Positions 5,867 through 13,061 of a stretch of 23,753 bases of DNA are shown here, piece after piece. The stretch comes from Minisyncoccota bacterium. Lineage in GTDB: Bacteria > Patescibacteria > Paceibacteria > UBA9973. Both the position numbers and the translations under genes were made by a program. The stretch lies in the NCBI GenBank assembly GCA_028696935.1, contig JAQVGE010000002.1, positions 1 to 23,753 of the forward strand, in the 5' to 3' direction. The notes under the pieces are model-generated. The model was not told where the DNA came from. It did no database searches and worked only from the letters and a program-made list of their open reading frames with translations. Within the stretch, counting starts at the first letter, position 1. Each line of letters opens with the position of its first letter.

Positions 5867-6319
5867 ATGAAAGCGAAACCGTCTAATGACAGAGAAAGGA
5901 ACCTTTTTACAGAAATTGACTTACAGATCATGTTGTGTTCTGAAAAAATAAAGAATCACAGAAGGTCAATTCAAAAAGCGAAGAAAATGTGTGGCTGGTA
6001 CGGCCCGAACGAAGTCGGCGGAATTGATTATTCCAGGGAATCAACGCCTGGCGTCCACATTTCATTTCTTGAAGGAATGGAAATGATAAAGCTAGACGAA
6101 GAACGGATCCAAACCTTGACCGAAGAAAGAAAAGATCTTCGCAGAAGCAAAAAAAGAATACAAAAAATTTATCAAAGTTTGACCGGATATGAAAACCAGG
6201 TGTTTTATTTCCGTGTGATCCTGAAGCTGACGCAACAAAAAACGGCCGATGAAATGGCTTTATCTGTTCGCCAGGTTCAAAGAATCGAATCAGACATGAA
6301 AGAAAAAGGTCTGATGTAA
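5867..6319 (+). CDS. Phage HTH regulator, ArpU / sigma region 4-like; likely late-gene activator
   Basis: This 150-aa protein starts behind AAGGGG at about 5853-5858. Residues 10-45 are a charged helix pair and 72-102 a coiled-coil-like stretch (DEERIQTLTEERKDLRRSKK). Residues 104-148 look like a sigma-70 region 4 type helix-turn-helix: LTGYENQVFYFRVILKLTQQ, then TADEMALSVRQVQRIESDMK. This architecture and size match the ArpU/late-transcription-regulator proteins of Firmicutes phages. Known relatives act on the late promoter placed just downstream of their gene. Here the next element is a phased repeat array with a -10 box (6415-6487), a natural target. It could alternatively be an antiterminator. 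The late-activator role is inference; the HTH is visible. Confidence 0.75.
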   Translation: MKAKPSNDRERNLFTEIDLQIMLCSEKIKNHRRSIQKAKKMCGWYGPNEVGGIDYSRESTPGVHISFLEGMEMIKLDEERIQTLTEERKDLRRSKKRIQKIYQSLTGYENQVFYFRVILKLTQQKTADEMALSVRQVQRIESDMKEKGLM

Positions 6320-6323
6320 AAAT

Positions 6324-6350
6324 GAAAATTTTTTGAATCGAAAATTTTTC
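6324..6350. repeat. AT-rich direct repeat after the regulator
   Basis: GAAAATTTTTT at 6324-6334 is repeated as GAAAATTTTTC at 6340-6350, 16 bp apart. Each unit is nearly self-complementary. The surrounding 6320-6410 is strongly AT-rich with A- and T-tracts, which may curve or melt DNA upstream of the late promoter. Confidence 0.45.
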
Positions 6351-6414
6351 AAGTTTTTGAACACGTCGATTTGACAAAAACCTTTATTTTATCAAAAGAA
6401 TTTCGATTTTTGCA

Positions 6415-6467
6415 TGTCGTGTTTTACGTCGTGTTTTTGTCGTAAAATATGTCGTGGAAATGTCGTG
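6415..6467 (+). repeat. Five phased TGTCGTR repeats (activator-site array)
   Basis: Copies lie at 6415-6421 (TGTCGTG), 6427-6433 (CGTCGTG), 6438-6444 (TGTCGTA), 6450-6456 (TGTCGTG) and 6461-6467 (TGTCGTG). Start-to-start distances are 12, 11, 12 and 11 bp, about one helical turn. All copies are in the same orientation and would face the same side of the DNA. A degenerate sixth copy (ACCCGTG) may sit at 6471-6477. The array ends next to a -10 box, so it is best read as a cooperative binding site for a transcription activator, probably the protein encoded at 5867-6319. Confidence 0.75.
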
Positions 6468-6487
6468 TCAACCCGTGTTATTATAGT
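6459..6487 (+). promoter_or_regulatory. Candidate late promoter (activator-dependent)
   Basis: TATAGT at 6482-6487 lies in the context GTTATTATAGTAT and is a good -10 box. The -35 position at 6459-6464 reads AATGTC and does not match consensus; it is occupied by a TGTCGTG repeat. A good -10, a missing -35 and an upstream activator array are typical of an activator-dependent promoter. It would drive the recombinase, packaging, head and tail genes, for which no other strong promoter is evident. Confidence 0.6.
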
Positions 6488-6521
6488 ATCGTTGATAAGT
6501 GAATCAAAGAACCTTTGAAAT

Positions 6522-6549
6522 AGCGTCGCCGCAAGGTGGCGCTTTTTCT
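6522..6549 (+). terminator. Intrinsic terminator with GCAA tetraloop in the late leader
   Basis: AGCGTCGCC at 6522-6530 pairs with GGTGGCGCT at 6535-6543 (nine pairs, two of them G-U) around a GCAA GNRA-type loop. Five T's at 6543-6547 follow, then CT. It sits about 30-50 nt after the expected late start site and before the recombinase gene. It may end read-through from the early operon, or be a conditional terminator controlling the whole late operon. Confidence 0.75.
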
Positions 6550-6572
6550 ATGCAAAGAATGGGGGTGTGGTG

Positions 6573-7136
6573 ATGAATACCGTCGAGCCGATCCGTGACA
6601 TGGATCTAGTTATGGACGTGGCCGATTACTTGAAATCAAATAACGAACGCGATTTCGTAATGTTCATGTTCGGCATTTATACCGGGTTGAGAATATCCGA
6701 TATATTGCTATTCCGCGTAAGGGACGTTAAAGAAAAGGACGCCGTTTATATCAGGGAAGAAAAAACCGGGAAAGAAAAAAAGTTCCCGTTGAACAAAGAA
6801 CTAAAACCTATCATTGCCGAATTTATCCGGGGAAAAAGAGATTTTGAATATTTATTCAAATCGCCTAATTATCCCAATAAGCCTATAAGCAGACAGCAAG
6901 CCTATAACATATTGACTAAGGCCGCTAAAGTTTTCGGCATGGATAACATAGGCACCCACACATTAAGAAAGACATTCGGTTATCACATGTACCAGCAGAC
7001 ACACGACGCCGTGACACTGAAAGAGATATTCAATCATTCAGATATATCTGTCACGCTTCGATACATTGGTATCAATCAGGACAACAAAGACAAGGCTATC
7101 CGTGGACTATCCTTCAAGAAGGGCGGTCGCGTATAG
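6573..7136 (+). CDS. Minimal tyrosine recombinase / phage integrase family protein (187 aa)
   Basis: All six catalytic positions of tyrosine recombinases are visible: R40 (YTGLRISD), K64 (EEKTGKEK), H129 and R132 (THTLRKTF), H155 (FNHSD) and the nucleophile Y164 (LRYIGI). The protein is essentially the catalytic domain; the N-terminal core-binding and arm-binding domains (about 100-170 residues in full integrases) are missing. I chose ATG 6573, 5 nt after GGGGGTG at 6561-6567; GTG codons at 6567 and 6570 are in frame but overlap that site. It lies between the late promoter and the terminase genes, so it is probably made late. It may resolve genome dimers or circularise DNA rather than be the main integrase. 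Confidence 0.88.
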   Translation: MNTVEPIRDMDLVMDVADYLKSNNERDFVMFMFGIYTGLRISDILLFRVRDVKEKDAVYIREEKTGKEKKFPLNKELKPIIAEFIRGKRDFEYLFKSPNYPNKPISRQQAYNILTKAAKVFGMDNIGTHTLRKTFGYHMYQQTHDAVTLKEIFNHSDISVTLRYIGINQDNKDKAIRGLSFKKGGRV

Positions 7137-7489
7137 CCTTTTATTGCGCCCTATCCCTGGAAGAATAAAGGAAAGCTGTTCTTTCGTTTGCCTTTGACTT
7201 GACATATCGAGCGAATGACAAATGAAGTGTGACACTTTTGTTCGCGCTTTAATGAAAGAAAACACTTCGCGAAGCACTTGACACAATTACTAGATATGAC
7301 AAGTAAGTGAGTGAGAGCCGGCCACGCCCGGAACGAATGAGTGTTCGAAAAAAATCGCCCGGAAAATTTAGGTTCTTCTGGACGAAAAAAATTCTTTGCG
7401 GGTAAGCGAAGCCCAAAATCTTCCTAGAGCCAGATAAAAAAAGTTGAAAGTTACCGTTTCCGTTTTGGTGCCAGAAAAGGGGTGATGAT
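7137..7489. other. 353-bp gene-free region before terminase; candidate cos/packaging site
   Basis: No convincing coding sequence was found here. A 22-codon ATG frame at 7338-7406 is too short to support. The stretch holds a 10-bp perfect palindrome CTTCGCGAAG at 7265-7274, an inverted repeat AAGTGT-G-ACACTT at 7225-7237, and direct repeats of CGAATGA at 7212 and 7334. It also has GC-rich blocks (GCCGGCC and CGCCCGG, 7318-7360). TTGACA at 7199 and 7278 lacks a matching -10 box. In lambda, whose terminase type this phage shares, cos lies immediately upstream of the small terminase gene. Cos identity is inference. Confidence 0.5.
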
Positions 7490-8047
7490 ATGGCAAAGAC
7501 AGAAGCAGATTCCGCGAAGGTCACTGACATAGACAGTCTGACCGTATCAGCCGCCGTCCTGGGGAACATATTCGGAGTAACAGACCGAAGGATCCGCCAG
7601 ATGGCCGAAGAAGGAATCATCGCCAGAGTTTCAAAAGGTCGTTACAACCTGGTTGAATCTCTAAAAAATTACATACTATCGTTAAAACTTGCGGTTGATA
7701 GCAACAACGAGGAAAACCCGGACGGGGAACTGGACATTGACGAAGAAAAGGCCCTTCACGAAAGAGTAAAGCGCCACATTTCAGAATTGAAGTTGCAGAC
7801 CATGAAAGGGGAACTTCACAAGGCCGAAGACGTCGAAGCTGTTATGTCTGACATGCTTTCCGCCTTCAAAACAAGAATGATGAACATTCCTTCGAAGACA
7901 GCGCCAGTCCTGGAAGATCGGGACGCTGGATATATCAAAGAGAAATTGACGTCAGAAATCACGGAAGCCTTGAATGAATTGAAAGACTATGATCCGAAAG
8001 CCTTTTACAGTGATGAATATGTGGAAGGTGAAGACGATGGATATTGA
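7490..8047 (+). CDS. terS: Terminase small subunit (lambda Nu1-like)
   Basis: This 185-aa protein starts behind AAAAGGGGTGAT. Residues about 18-62 form a winged-helix-like DNA-binding domain: LTVSAAVLGNIFGVTDRRIR, then QMAEEGIIARVSKGRYNLVE, ending in SLKNYILSLK. This is the Nu1/phage DNA-packaging protein pattern. The middle (about 85-125) is helical and likely the oligomerisation part. The C-terminal 25 residues are acidic and likely bind the large subunit. Its role is to recognise the packaging site and load the large terminase. The gene overlaps the large subunit gene by 11 nt, and the gene-free region just upstream is its likely binding site. Length is close to lambda Nu1 (181 aa). Confidence 0.88.
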   Translation: MAKTEADSAKVTDIDSLTVSAAVLGNIFGVTDRRIRQMAEEGIIARVSKGRYNLVESLKNYILSLKLAVDSNNEENPDGELDIDEEKALHERVKRHISELKLQTMKGELHKAEDVEAVMSDMLSAFKTRMMNIPSKTAPVLEDRDAGYIKEKLTSEITEALNELKDYDPKAFYSDEYVEGEDDGY

Positions 8048-9962
8048 TAAAAAGATTTCAGTCGAGCAATCAGCCGCGATCGCAGACGACACAATCGTCG
8101 TGAAAAAAAGATCGAAGGATTTACAGATTGATTACAAGACAATCAAGCTATTCAAAGACATAGCGAACATTGTAGCACCGCCGCCGATCCTTTCGGTTAG
8201 CCAGTGGGCCGACCGTGAAAGAAGGCTTTCCGCAGAAAGTAGCGCGGAACCTGGGCGATGGAATACAGACCGCGCACCTTATCAGCGTGAAATCATGGAC
8301 GCCTTAAACGATCCAGAATGTGAAGAAGTCGTGATTATGTCTTCGGCACAGGTTGGAAAGACAGAATTGATTTTGAATATTATCGGTTATTATATCGACT
8401 ACGATCCGGCGCCTATGCTGGTAGTAAACCCTACTATCGAAATGGCGCAGACGTTTTCGAAAGATAGACTTGCACCCATGATTAGAGATACGCCGGCGCT
8501 GAATGGAAAGGTAAAGGATTCCAGATCAAGGGATTCCGGGAATACAATCCTTCACAAACAGTTTCCAGGCGGTCATATAACAATGGCCGGCGCAAATTCC
8601 CCGGCGTCCCTGGCGTCAAGACCGGTTCGAATTGTTCTGATGGACGAAACGGACAGATACCCGGCCAGCGCTGGAACCGAAGGAAACCCGATAAAATTAG
8701 CTGAAAAAAGAACGACGGCGTTCTGGAACCGAAAGAAAATCAAGGTTTCAACGCCTACAATCAAAGGACAAAGCCAGATCGAAACAGAATTTCAAAATGG
8801 TTCGATGGAAGAATGGAACGTTCCTTGCCCTTGTTGCGGAAAATACCAGCCTTACGAATGGGGCCGGATCCATTTTTCCGATGGAATGATGGAATGTAAA
8901 TTTTGCCAGGAACACATTTCAGAAGTTGACTGGAAACAAGGCAAAGGAAAATATATCGCCGCAAATCCGGACAACAAGAGAAAAAGAACCTTTCACCTAA
9001 ACGAATTAGCTTCGCCCTGGAAACACTGGGACGAAATAATCAGAGAATTCAAGGAAGCACAACATGAATTGAAGGTGAACGGCGACATAGAAAAAATGAA
9101 GACCTGGATCAATACAACACTTGGCGAAACATGGGAAGAACGCGGCGCCAGCGCCGACGACGATTCCTTGTTAAGCCGCCGCGAACGATACGAAGCGGAA
9201 ATCCCAGAAGGCGTCCTTCTTCTGACAGCCGGCGTCGATGTTCAGGACGACCGTTTCGAAGTTGAAATCACCGGCTGGGGCCAGGGTTACGAATCTTGGG
9301 GCGTCAAATACGAAAAACTATTCGGCGACCTGGAAAAAGACGAAACCTGGGACAACCTGGAAAAGTATCTTGATAAAGAATTTTTCTTTGCGTCCGGAAA
9401 TTCACTTTTAATCGCTTGTACTTGTATAGATACCGGCGGACATTTCACAACACAGTGTTACAAATTCTTAAAGAGAATGGAACGAAAGAACAAAAGAATT
9501 TACGGAATAAAGGGAATGGGCGGCCCTGGTATTCCTTTAATCCACAAGTTATCCACAAACAACCAGTTAAAAGTTAAAGTTTTTATCCTTGGTGTGGATA
9601 GTGGAAAAGAAATTCTTATGACACGATTAAAAACCGTCGATGAAGGGCCGGGTTATTGCCATTTTCCGATCAATGCTGATCGGGGTTATAACGAAACCTA
9701 CATAAAAGGACTGAACAGCGAACAGCGCGTCGTTCACATGAAAGACGGGCGACCGGTTATCAAGTGGGTAAAGAAATCAGGAACCAGAAACGAACCGCTG
9801 GATCTTCGAAATTATTCCACGGCCGCCGCTGAAATTCTTCGCCCTGACTGGGAAGTCCTGGAATCGAAGGTCAAGGCCGGTATAAATTACATGAAAAAAC
9901 GGCCAAAGGCCGACAAACCAAAACGAAAAGCTGGAACCGTAAGCCGCGGCGTCCAGATCTAA
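8037..9962 (+). CDS. terL: Terminase large subunit (lambda gpA / GpA family)
   Basis: This 641-aa protein is the ATP-driven DNA packaging motor and nuclease. The Walker A variant SSAQVGKTE has K108; Walker B IVLMDETD has D203 and E204. Two Cys pairs (C264, C266, C267 and C287, C290) suggest an inserted zinc site. The nuclease domain begins at AGVDVQDDRFEVE with D401 as a likely metal ligand, followed by CIDTGGHFTTQCY. The opening SVSQWADRERRLS is typical of the GpA family. I chose ATG 8037, 6 nt after AAGGTG at 8025-8030; an earlier in-frame ATG at 7989 lies deep in the small subunit gene. GpA-type terminases usually make cohesive ends, which fits a cos site upstream. Confidence 0.96.
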   Translation: MDIDKKISVEQSAAIADDTIVVKKRSKDLQIDYKTIKLFKDIANIVAPPPILSVSQWADRERRLSAESSAEPGRWNTDRAPYQREIMDALNDPECEEVVIMSSAQVGKTELILNIIGYYIDYDPAPMLVVNPTIEMAQTFSKDRLAPMIRDTPALNGKVKDSRSRDSGNTILHKQFPGGHITMAGANSPASLASRPVRIVLMDETDRYPASAGTEGNPIKLAEKRTTAFWNRKKIKVSTPTIKGQSQIETEFQNGSMEEWNVPCPCCGKYQPYEWGRIHFSDGMMECKFCQEHISEVDWKQGKGKYIAANPDNKRKRTFHLNELASPWKHWDEIIREFKEAQHELKVNGDIEKMKTWINTTLGETWEERGASADDDSLLSRRERYEAEIPEGVLLLTAGVDVQDDRFEVEITGWGQGYESWGVKYEKLFGDLEKDETWDNLEKYLDKEFFFASGNSLLIACTCIDTGGHFTTQCYKFLKRMERKNKRIYGIKGMGGPGIPLIHKLSTNNQLKVKVFILGVDSGKEILMTRLKTVDEGPGYCHFPINADRGYNETYIKGLNSEQRVVHMKDGRPVIKWVKKSGTRNEPLDLRNYSTAAAEILRPDWEVLESKVKAGINYMKKRPKADKPKRKAGTVSRGVQI

Positions 9963-9973
9963 GGCGGTGAAAT

Positions 9974-10207
9974 ATGAACAACTTACAGAAGGAACGGCTG
10001 GCAAGATATAAAAGCCGTTTAAACATGTATTACGAAGCGGAAGAAGCGGTTCTTCTTAATCAGGAATACACGATCGGAACAAAGAGCCTGAAACGTGCAG
10101 ATCTTTCTTCTATCCGGGCGGCTATTAAAGACCTGGAAACACAGATCACACTTTTAGAAGGTGGCGGAAAGAACAAAGCCTTCCGTTTTGTTCCGCGTGA
10201 CATTTAG
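9974..10207 (+). CDS. gpW-like head-tail joining protein
   Basis: This 77-aa protein lies between the large terminase and portal genes, exactly where lambda has gene W. It starts behind AAGGCGGTGA. The sequence is two helices around a short hairpin: ERLARYKSRLNMYYEAEEAV, then YTIGTKSLKRADLSSIRAAI, then KDLETQITLLEGG. The motif of a beta hairpin followed by R-A-[ND]-L-x-x-I is the one seen in gpW and related (DUF6148-type) phage proteins. gpW binds the portal vertex and is needed before the tail can attach. Family assignment rests on motif and gene order. Confidence 0.78.
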   Translation: MNNLQKERLARYKSRLNMYYEAEEAVLLNQEYTIGTKSLKRADLSSIRAAIKDLETQITLLEGGGKNKAFRFVPRDI

Positions 10208-10225
10208 AAAGGCGGTGAAGATTAA

Positions 10226-11902
10226 GTGAATATTATTGACAGAATGGTCGAAACCGTCAATCCGAACGCGGCGCTAAAACGTCAGCAAAGCAGAATGAAA
10301 CTTGAAATGATTAAATCATTCCAGAATTCAGGTTATGACGAATCAGGCGCTTCAAGAACAAAAAATTCTATGCGTGGGTGGGCGGCGCGAAGCCTATCGC
10401 CCCAGGAAGACATTGACAAGAACATTCCGACACTAAGACAAAGAGCGCGAAGCCTTTACATGTCGGCACCGTTGGCGGCTTCTGCTATTAAAACAAACAG
10501 AACAAATATTGTCGGCCAGGGGCTACGACTGAAAAGTTCGATTGATTCTGACTTTTTAGGAATAACACCAGAAGCGGCGGCAGAGTGGCAAAGAAGCGCA
10601 GAACGCGAATTCAACTTGTGGGCGGAATCAAAGTTTTGCGATTCCACAAGGGCGAACAATTTCTACGAGATCCAGCAAACGGCGTGCATGTCCTGGCTTA
10701 TGAACGGCGACGCGTGCGTTCTTCTGGAATACGATCAGAGATACAAATTTTATCCTTACGGCCTACGCGTCCACCTGATCGAATCGGATCGAGTATCGAC
10801 GCCGCATTCGTCCGGAAATAATGTAAACCTATACGCCACGGATCCGGACACAAAGAACCGTATATTTAACGGCGTAGAGGTAGACAAAAACGGCCGCGTT
10901 GTAGCATATCACATTTGTTCCACATACCCAAACAGTAATCTTCGGGCGGAAAAGAAATGGTCGCGCGTGAAGGCATTCGGAGAAAAGACCGGAACGCCGA
11001 ACGTTTTAATGATTTACGAAACAGAACGCGCCGAACAGTACCGCGGCGTTCCTTACCTGGCGCCGGTTATTGAAGCACTGAAACAATTAACACGATACAG
11101 TGAAGCCGAAATGATGGCCGCTGTTATCAACGGATTCTTCACGGCGTTTGTCACGTCTGAATCAGGAACCACGGAAACCGGCTTCACCGGTGTAGTGGAC
11201 GACGAAGACAAAATGACAGACGATGAAGTTTCTTACGAGTTAGGCCCCGGCATGGTGAACATGCTTCGACCTGGCGAACACATCGAAATCGCAGACGCGA
11301 AACGACCTTCCGGAAACTTCGACGCTTTCACAACGTCGCTTGCGAAATACATCGGCGCGGCGCTTGAAATACCGGTTGAATTACTGGTAAAACATTTTTC
11401 TTCCAGCTATTCCGCTTCAAGGGCGGCACTTCTGGAAGCATGGAAGGCTTTTCGAATGAAAAGAAGCTGGTTAGCCGCTGATTTTTGTCAGCCGGTTTAT
11501 GAAATATTCCTTACAGAAGCAGTCGCAAGCGGAAGATTAAAGGCGCCGGGTTTCTTCCTGGATCCAATGATTAAAAAAGCATATTGCGGCGCACAGTGGA
11601 ACGGCCCGGCCCAGGGAATGCTTGATCCGGTGAAAGAAGTTTCCGCCGCTGAAAAACGAATCGGTATAGGAATTTCAACCAGACAAAGGGAAACAATGGA
11701 AATGACCGGCGGAGATTTCGAAAGCAACGTTTCACAGCTTGCACGTGAAAACGACCTGATGAAGAAAGCCGGACTTTCCGTGACTATTTCTTCAAGTGGA
11801 GATAAAAAAGAAAAGGAGAATCAAGACGATGGAAACGAAGACGAAGAAGAAATTCAGAATCGTAAACGATCCGGCGCCCCAGGCGACGAACCAGACGAAT
11901 AA
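10226..11902 (+). CDS. Portal protein (lambda gpB family)
   Basis: This 558-aa protein forms the ring at the capsid vertex through which DNA enters and leaves. It has a GTG start 8 nt after AAAGGCGGTG. Family features include an Arg-rich opening (residues 1-90, with RARSLYMSAPLAASAIKTNR), then SWLMNGDACVLLEYDQRYKF, LRVHLIESDRVSTPHSSGNN, and GVPYLAPVIEALKQLTRYSE. A later signature, FSSSYSASRAALLEAWKAFR, matches the lambda-type portal group (phage_portal_2). The last 50 residues are low-complexity and charged. Its 3' end overlaps the protease gene by 74 nt, which supplies that gene's ribosome binding site. Length is similar to lambda gpB (533 aa). Confidence 0.95.
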   Translation: MNIIDRMVETVNPNAALKRQQSRMKLEMIKSFQNSGYDESGASRTKNSMRGWAARSLSPQEDIDKNIPTLRQRARSLYMSAPLAASAIKTNRTNIVGQGLRLKSSIDSDFLGITPEAAAEWQRSAEREFNLWAESKFCDSTRANNFYEIQQTACMSWLMNGDACVLLEYDQRYKFYPYGLRVHLIESDRVSTPHSSGNNVNLYATDPDTKNRIFNGVEVDKNGRVVAYHICSTYPNSNLRAEKKWSRVKAFGEKTGTPNVLMIYETERAEQYRGVPYLAPVIEALKQLTRYSEAEMMAAVINGFFTAFVTSESGTTETGFTGVVDDEDKMTDDEVSYELGPGMVNMLRPGEHIEIADAKRPSGNFDAFTTSLAKYIGAALEIPVELLVKHFSSSYSASRAALLEAWKAFRMKRSWLAADFCQPVYEIFLTEAVASGRLKAPGFFLDPMIKKAYCGAQWNGPAQGMLDPVKEVSAAEKRIGIGISTRQRETMEMTGGDFESNVSQLARENDLMKKAGLSVTISSSGDKKEKENQDDGNEDEEEIQNRKRSGAPGDEPDE

Positions 11903-13061
11903 TAAATTCTGGAATTTCATCGACAACGGCCAGTCGGCCGAATTACAGTTGTTCGGTACTATATCCAGCGAAGAAGACTGGTGGAATGAAGATTGCGTCA
12001 CGTACCGGAATTTTATTAACGAATTGAACGCCCTGGGAGTGAAAGACACGATCAACGTGTCGATACAGTCCGGCGGCGGTGACGTATTCGCCGCGAATGC
12101 AATCAAAACGGCGCTTGAAATGAACAGCGCGAAGATCGTCGGAACGGTTATCGGACTTTGTGCAAGTGCCGCAACAATCGTTTTAACCGCGTGCGATACA
12201 CGAAGAATCGCAAACAACGGGCTTTTAATGGCCCACAATCCGAAAGTGACACTATACGGCGCTTATGAATCAAAAGAACTTTCTAAGCTGGCGGAAGTCA
12301 CTGACAAGGTAAAACAAAGCATAATCAACGCATATATGCAGATTTTGAACAAAACGGAAGAAGAAGTCGTTCAGTTGATGGACGATGAAACCTGGTATGT
12401 AGGCCAGGAAGCCGTTGACGCCGGTTTTTGTACTGAACTAATCGCTGGCGCCGAATCGTTCCAGAATAACGCCCTGGGCGATCATAAAAACTTCATGGTG
12501 AACGGAAAGCACTACAATTTCACAAATTACGTGGAAGCCGTCGTTCCCGATAACATTCGAAAAAGGGTTCTGAATCTTTCTCGAACGCCGCAGAAAGAAG
12601 AAGGGACTTTTTTTAATACAAAAAACCAGAAAGGAAATAAAAACATGGGTGAAAACAACCAGACAGCGGCACCTATTACAGACGCCGCACAATTAAGAAT
12701 CGCTTATCCTGAATTCTGTAATTCAATCGCAGAAGAAGCCGTCAAGGCAGAAAGAGAGCGAATGAAGGCTATTGACGCCGTATCAAAGGGCATTCCCGAA
12801 GATGTACTTGCAAAAGCAAAGTATGAAGAACCTATGTCAGCCCAGGATCTTGCATACGCGCAGTTGATGGCAAACAACAAAGTCGGAAATCAGACATTGA
12901 CAAATGTTGTTGATGATCTTCAAAATTCCGGCGCTGGCGAAGTTGCGGCAGTTCCAAACGTAGGAAATGACACAACCGGTCAGAAGAAAGAAGAAAAAGA
13001 AGCCAAAGTTCACGGTTTCGCGAACGCATTAAAAGGCGATAAGAGAAGGGGGACAAAATAA
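11829..13061 (+). CDS. Head maturation protease (ClpP-like) fused to scaffold
   Basis: This 410-aa protein has a ClpP-like domain at about residues 35-215. It carries VSIQSGGGDVFAANAIKTAL (glycine-rich strand/oxyanion loop), S113 in GLCASAATIV as nucleophile, H136 in LLMAHNP, and an acid likely among D185-E187 in LMDDETWYVGQEAV. It should cut the scaffold, and perhaps portal or capsid, during prohead maturation. Residues 273-410 are an Ala/Glu/Lys-rich scaffold-like part. I chose ATG 11829 behind AAGGAG at 11813-11818, inside the portal gene; an earlier in-frame ATG at 11796 lacks such a site. Lambda has the same design, gpC with Nu3 inside, though lambda's protease is of another (S49) group. 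Confidence 0.9.
   Translation: METKTKKKFRIVNDPAPQATNQTNNKFWNFIDNGQSAELQLFGTISSEEDWWNEDCVTYRNFINELNALGVKDTINVSIQSGGGDVFAANAIKTALEMNSAKIVGTVIGLCASAATIVLTACDTRRIANNGLLMAHNPKVTLYGAYESKELSKLAEVTDKVKQSIINAYMQILNKTEEEVVQLMDDETWYVGQEAVDAGFCTELIAGAESFQNNALGDHKNFMVNGKHYNFTNYVEAVVPDNIRKRVLNLSRTPQKEEGTFFNTKNQKGNKNMGENNQTAAPITDAAQLRIAYPEFCNSIAEEAVKAERERMKAIDAVSKGIPEDVLAKAKYEEPMSAQDLAYAQLMANNKVGNQTLTNVVDDLQNSGAGEVAAVPNVGNDTTGQKKEEKEAKVHGFANALKGDKRRGTK
12645..13061 (+). CDS. Internal in-frame start: scaffolding protein (lambda Nu3-like, 138 aa)
   Basis: An in-frame ATG inside the protease gene (its codon 273) is preceded by AAAGGAA at 12630-12636 with about 9 nt spacing, as good as the sites of separate genes here. 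The 138-aa product is helical and charged: DAAQLRIAYPEFCNSIAEEA, then VKAERERMKAIDAVSKGIPE. A flexible Gly/Asn/Thr region and a basic C-terminus (ALKGDKRRGTK) follow, the end expected to touch capsid protein. Lambda makes its scaffold Nu3 by the same internal-start device. The region just before the start (TFFNTKNQKGNKN) looks like a linker. Use of the start is inferred, not proven. Confidence 0.72.
   Translation: MGENNQTAAPITDAAQLRIAYPEFCNSIAEEAVKAERERMKAIDAVSKGIPEDVLAKAKYEEPMSAQDLAYAQLMANNKVGNQTLTNVVDDLQNSGAGEVAAVPNVGNDTTGQKKEEKEAKVHGFANALKGDKRRGTK

Noticed and set aside
6371..6399. TTGACA at 6371-6376 as a promoter
   Set aside because: No acceptable -10 box lies 16-18 bp downstream (AAAAGA or similar). 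The TATAGT box at 6482 next to the repeat array is a better candidate.
7194..7306. TTGACA boxes at 7199 and 7278 as terminase promoters
   Set aside because: The corresponding -10 positions (ATGAAG, AAGTAA) are poor. They may be part of the packaging-site repeats.
7338..7406. 22-codon ATG frame in the gap before the terminase
   Set aside because: Too short, no clear ribosome binding site, and the stretch is better explained as packaging-site DNA.
7249..7620. 123-aa minus-strand open frame across the gap before the terminase
   Set aside because: It runs opposite to every other gene, overlaps the terminase small subunit start, has no clear ribosome binding site and a composition unlike a phage protein. 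Treated as a shadow.
12605..12640. Run of seven T's in the protease gene as a frameshift site
   Set aside because: The register does not suit -1 slippage, the alternative frame gives no sensible product, and the internal ATG at 12645 explains the region better.
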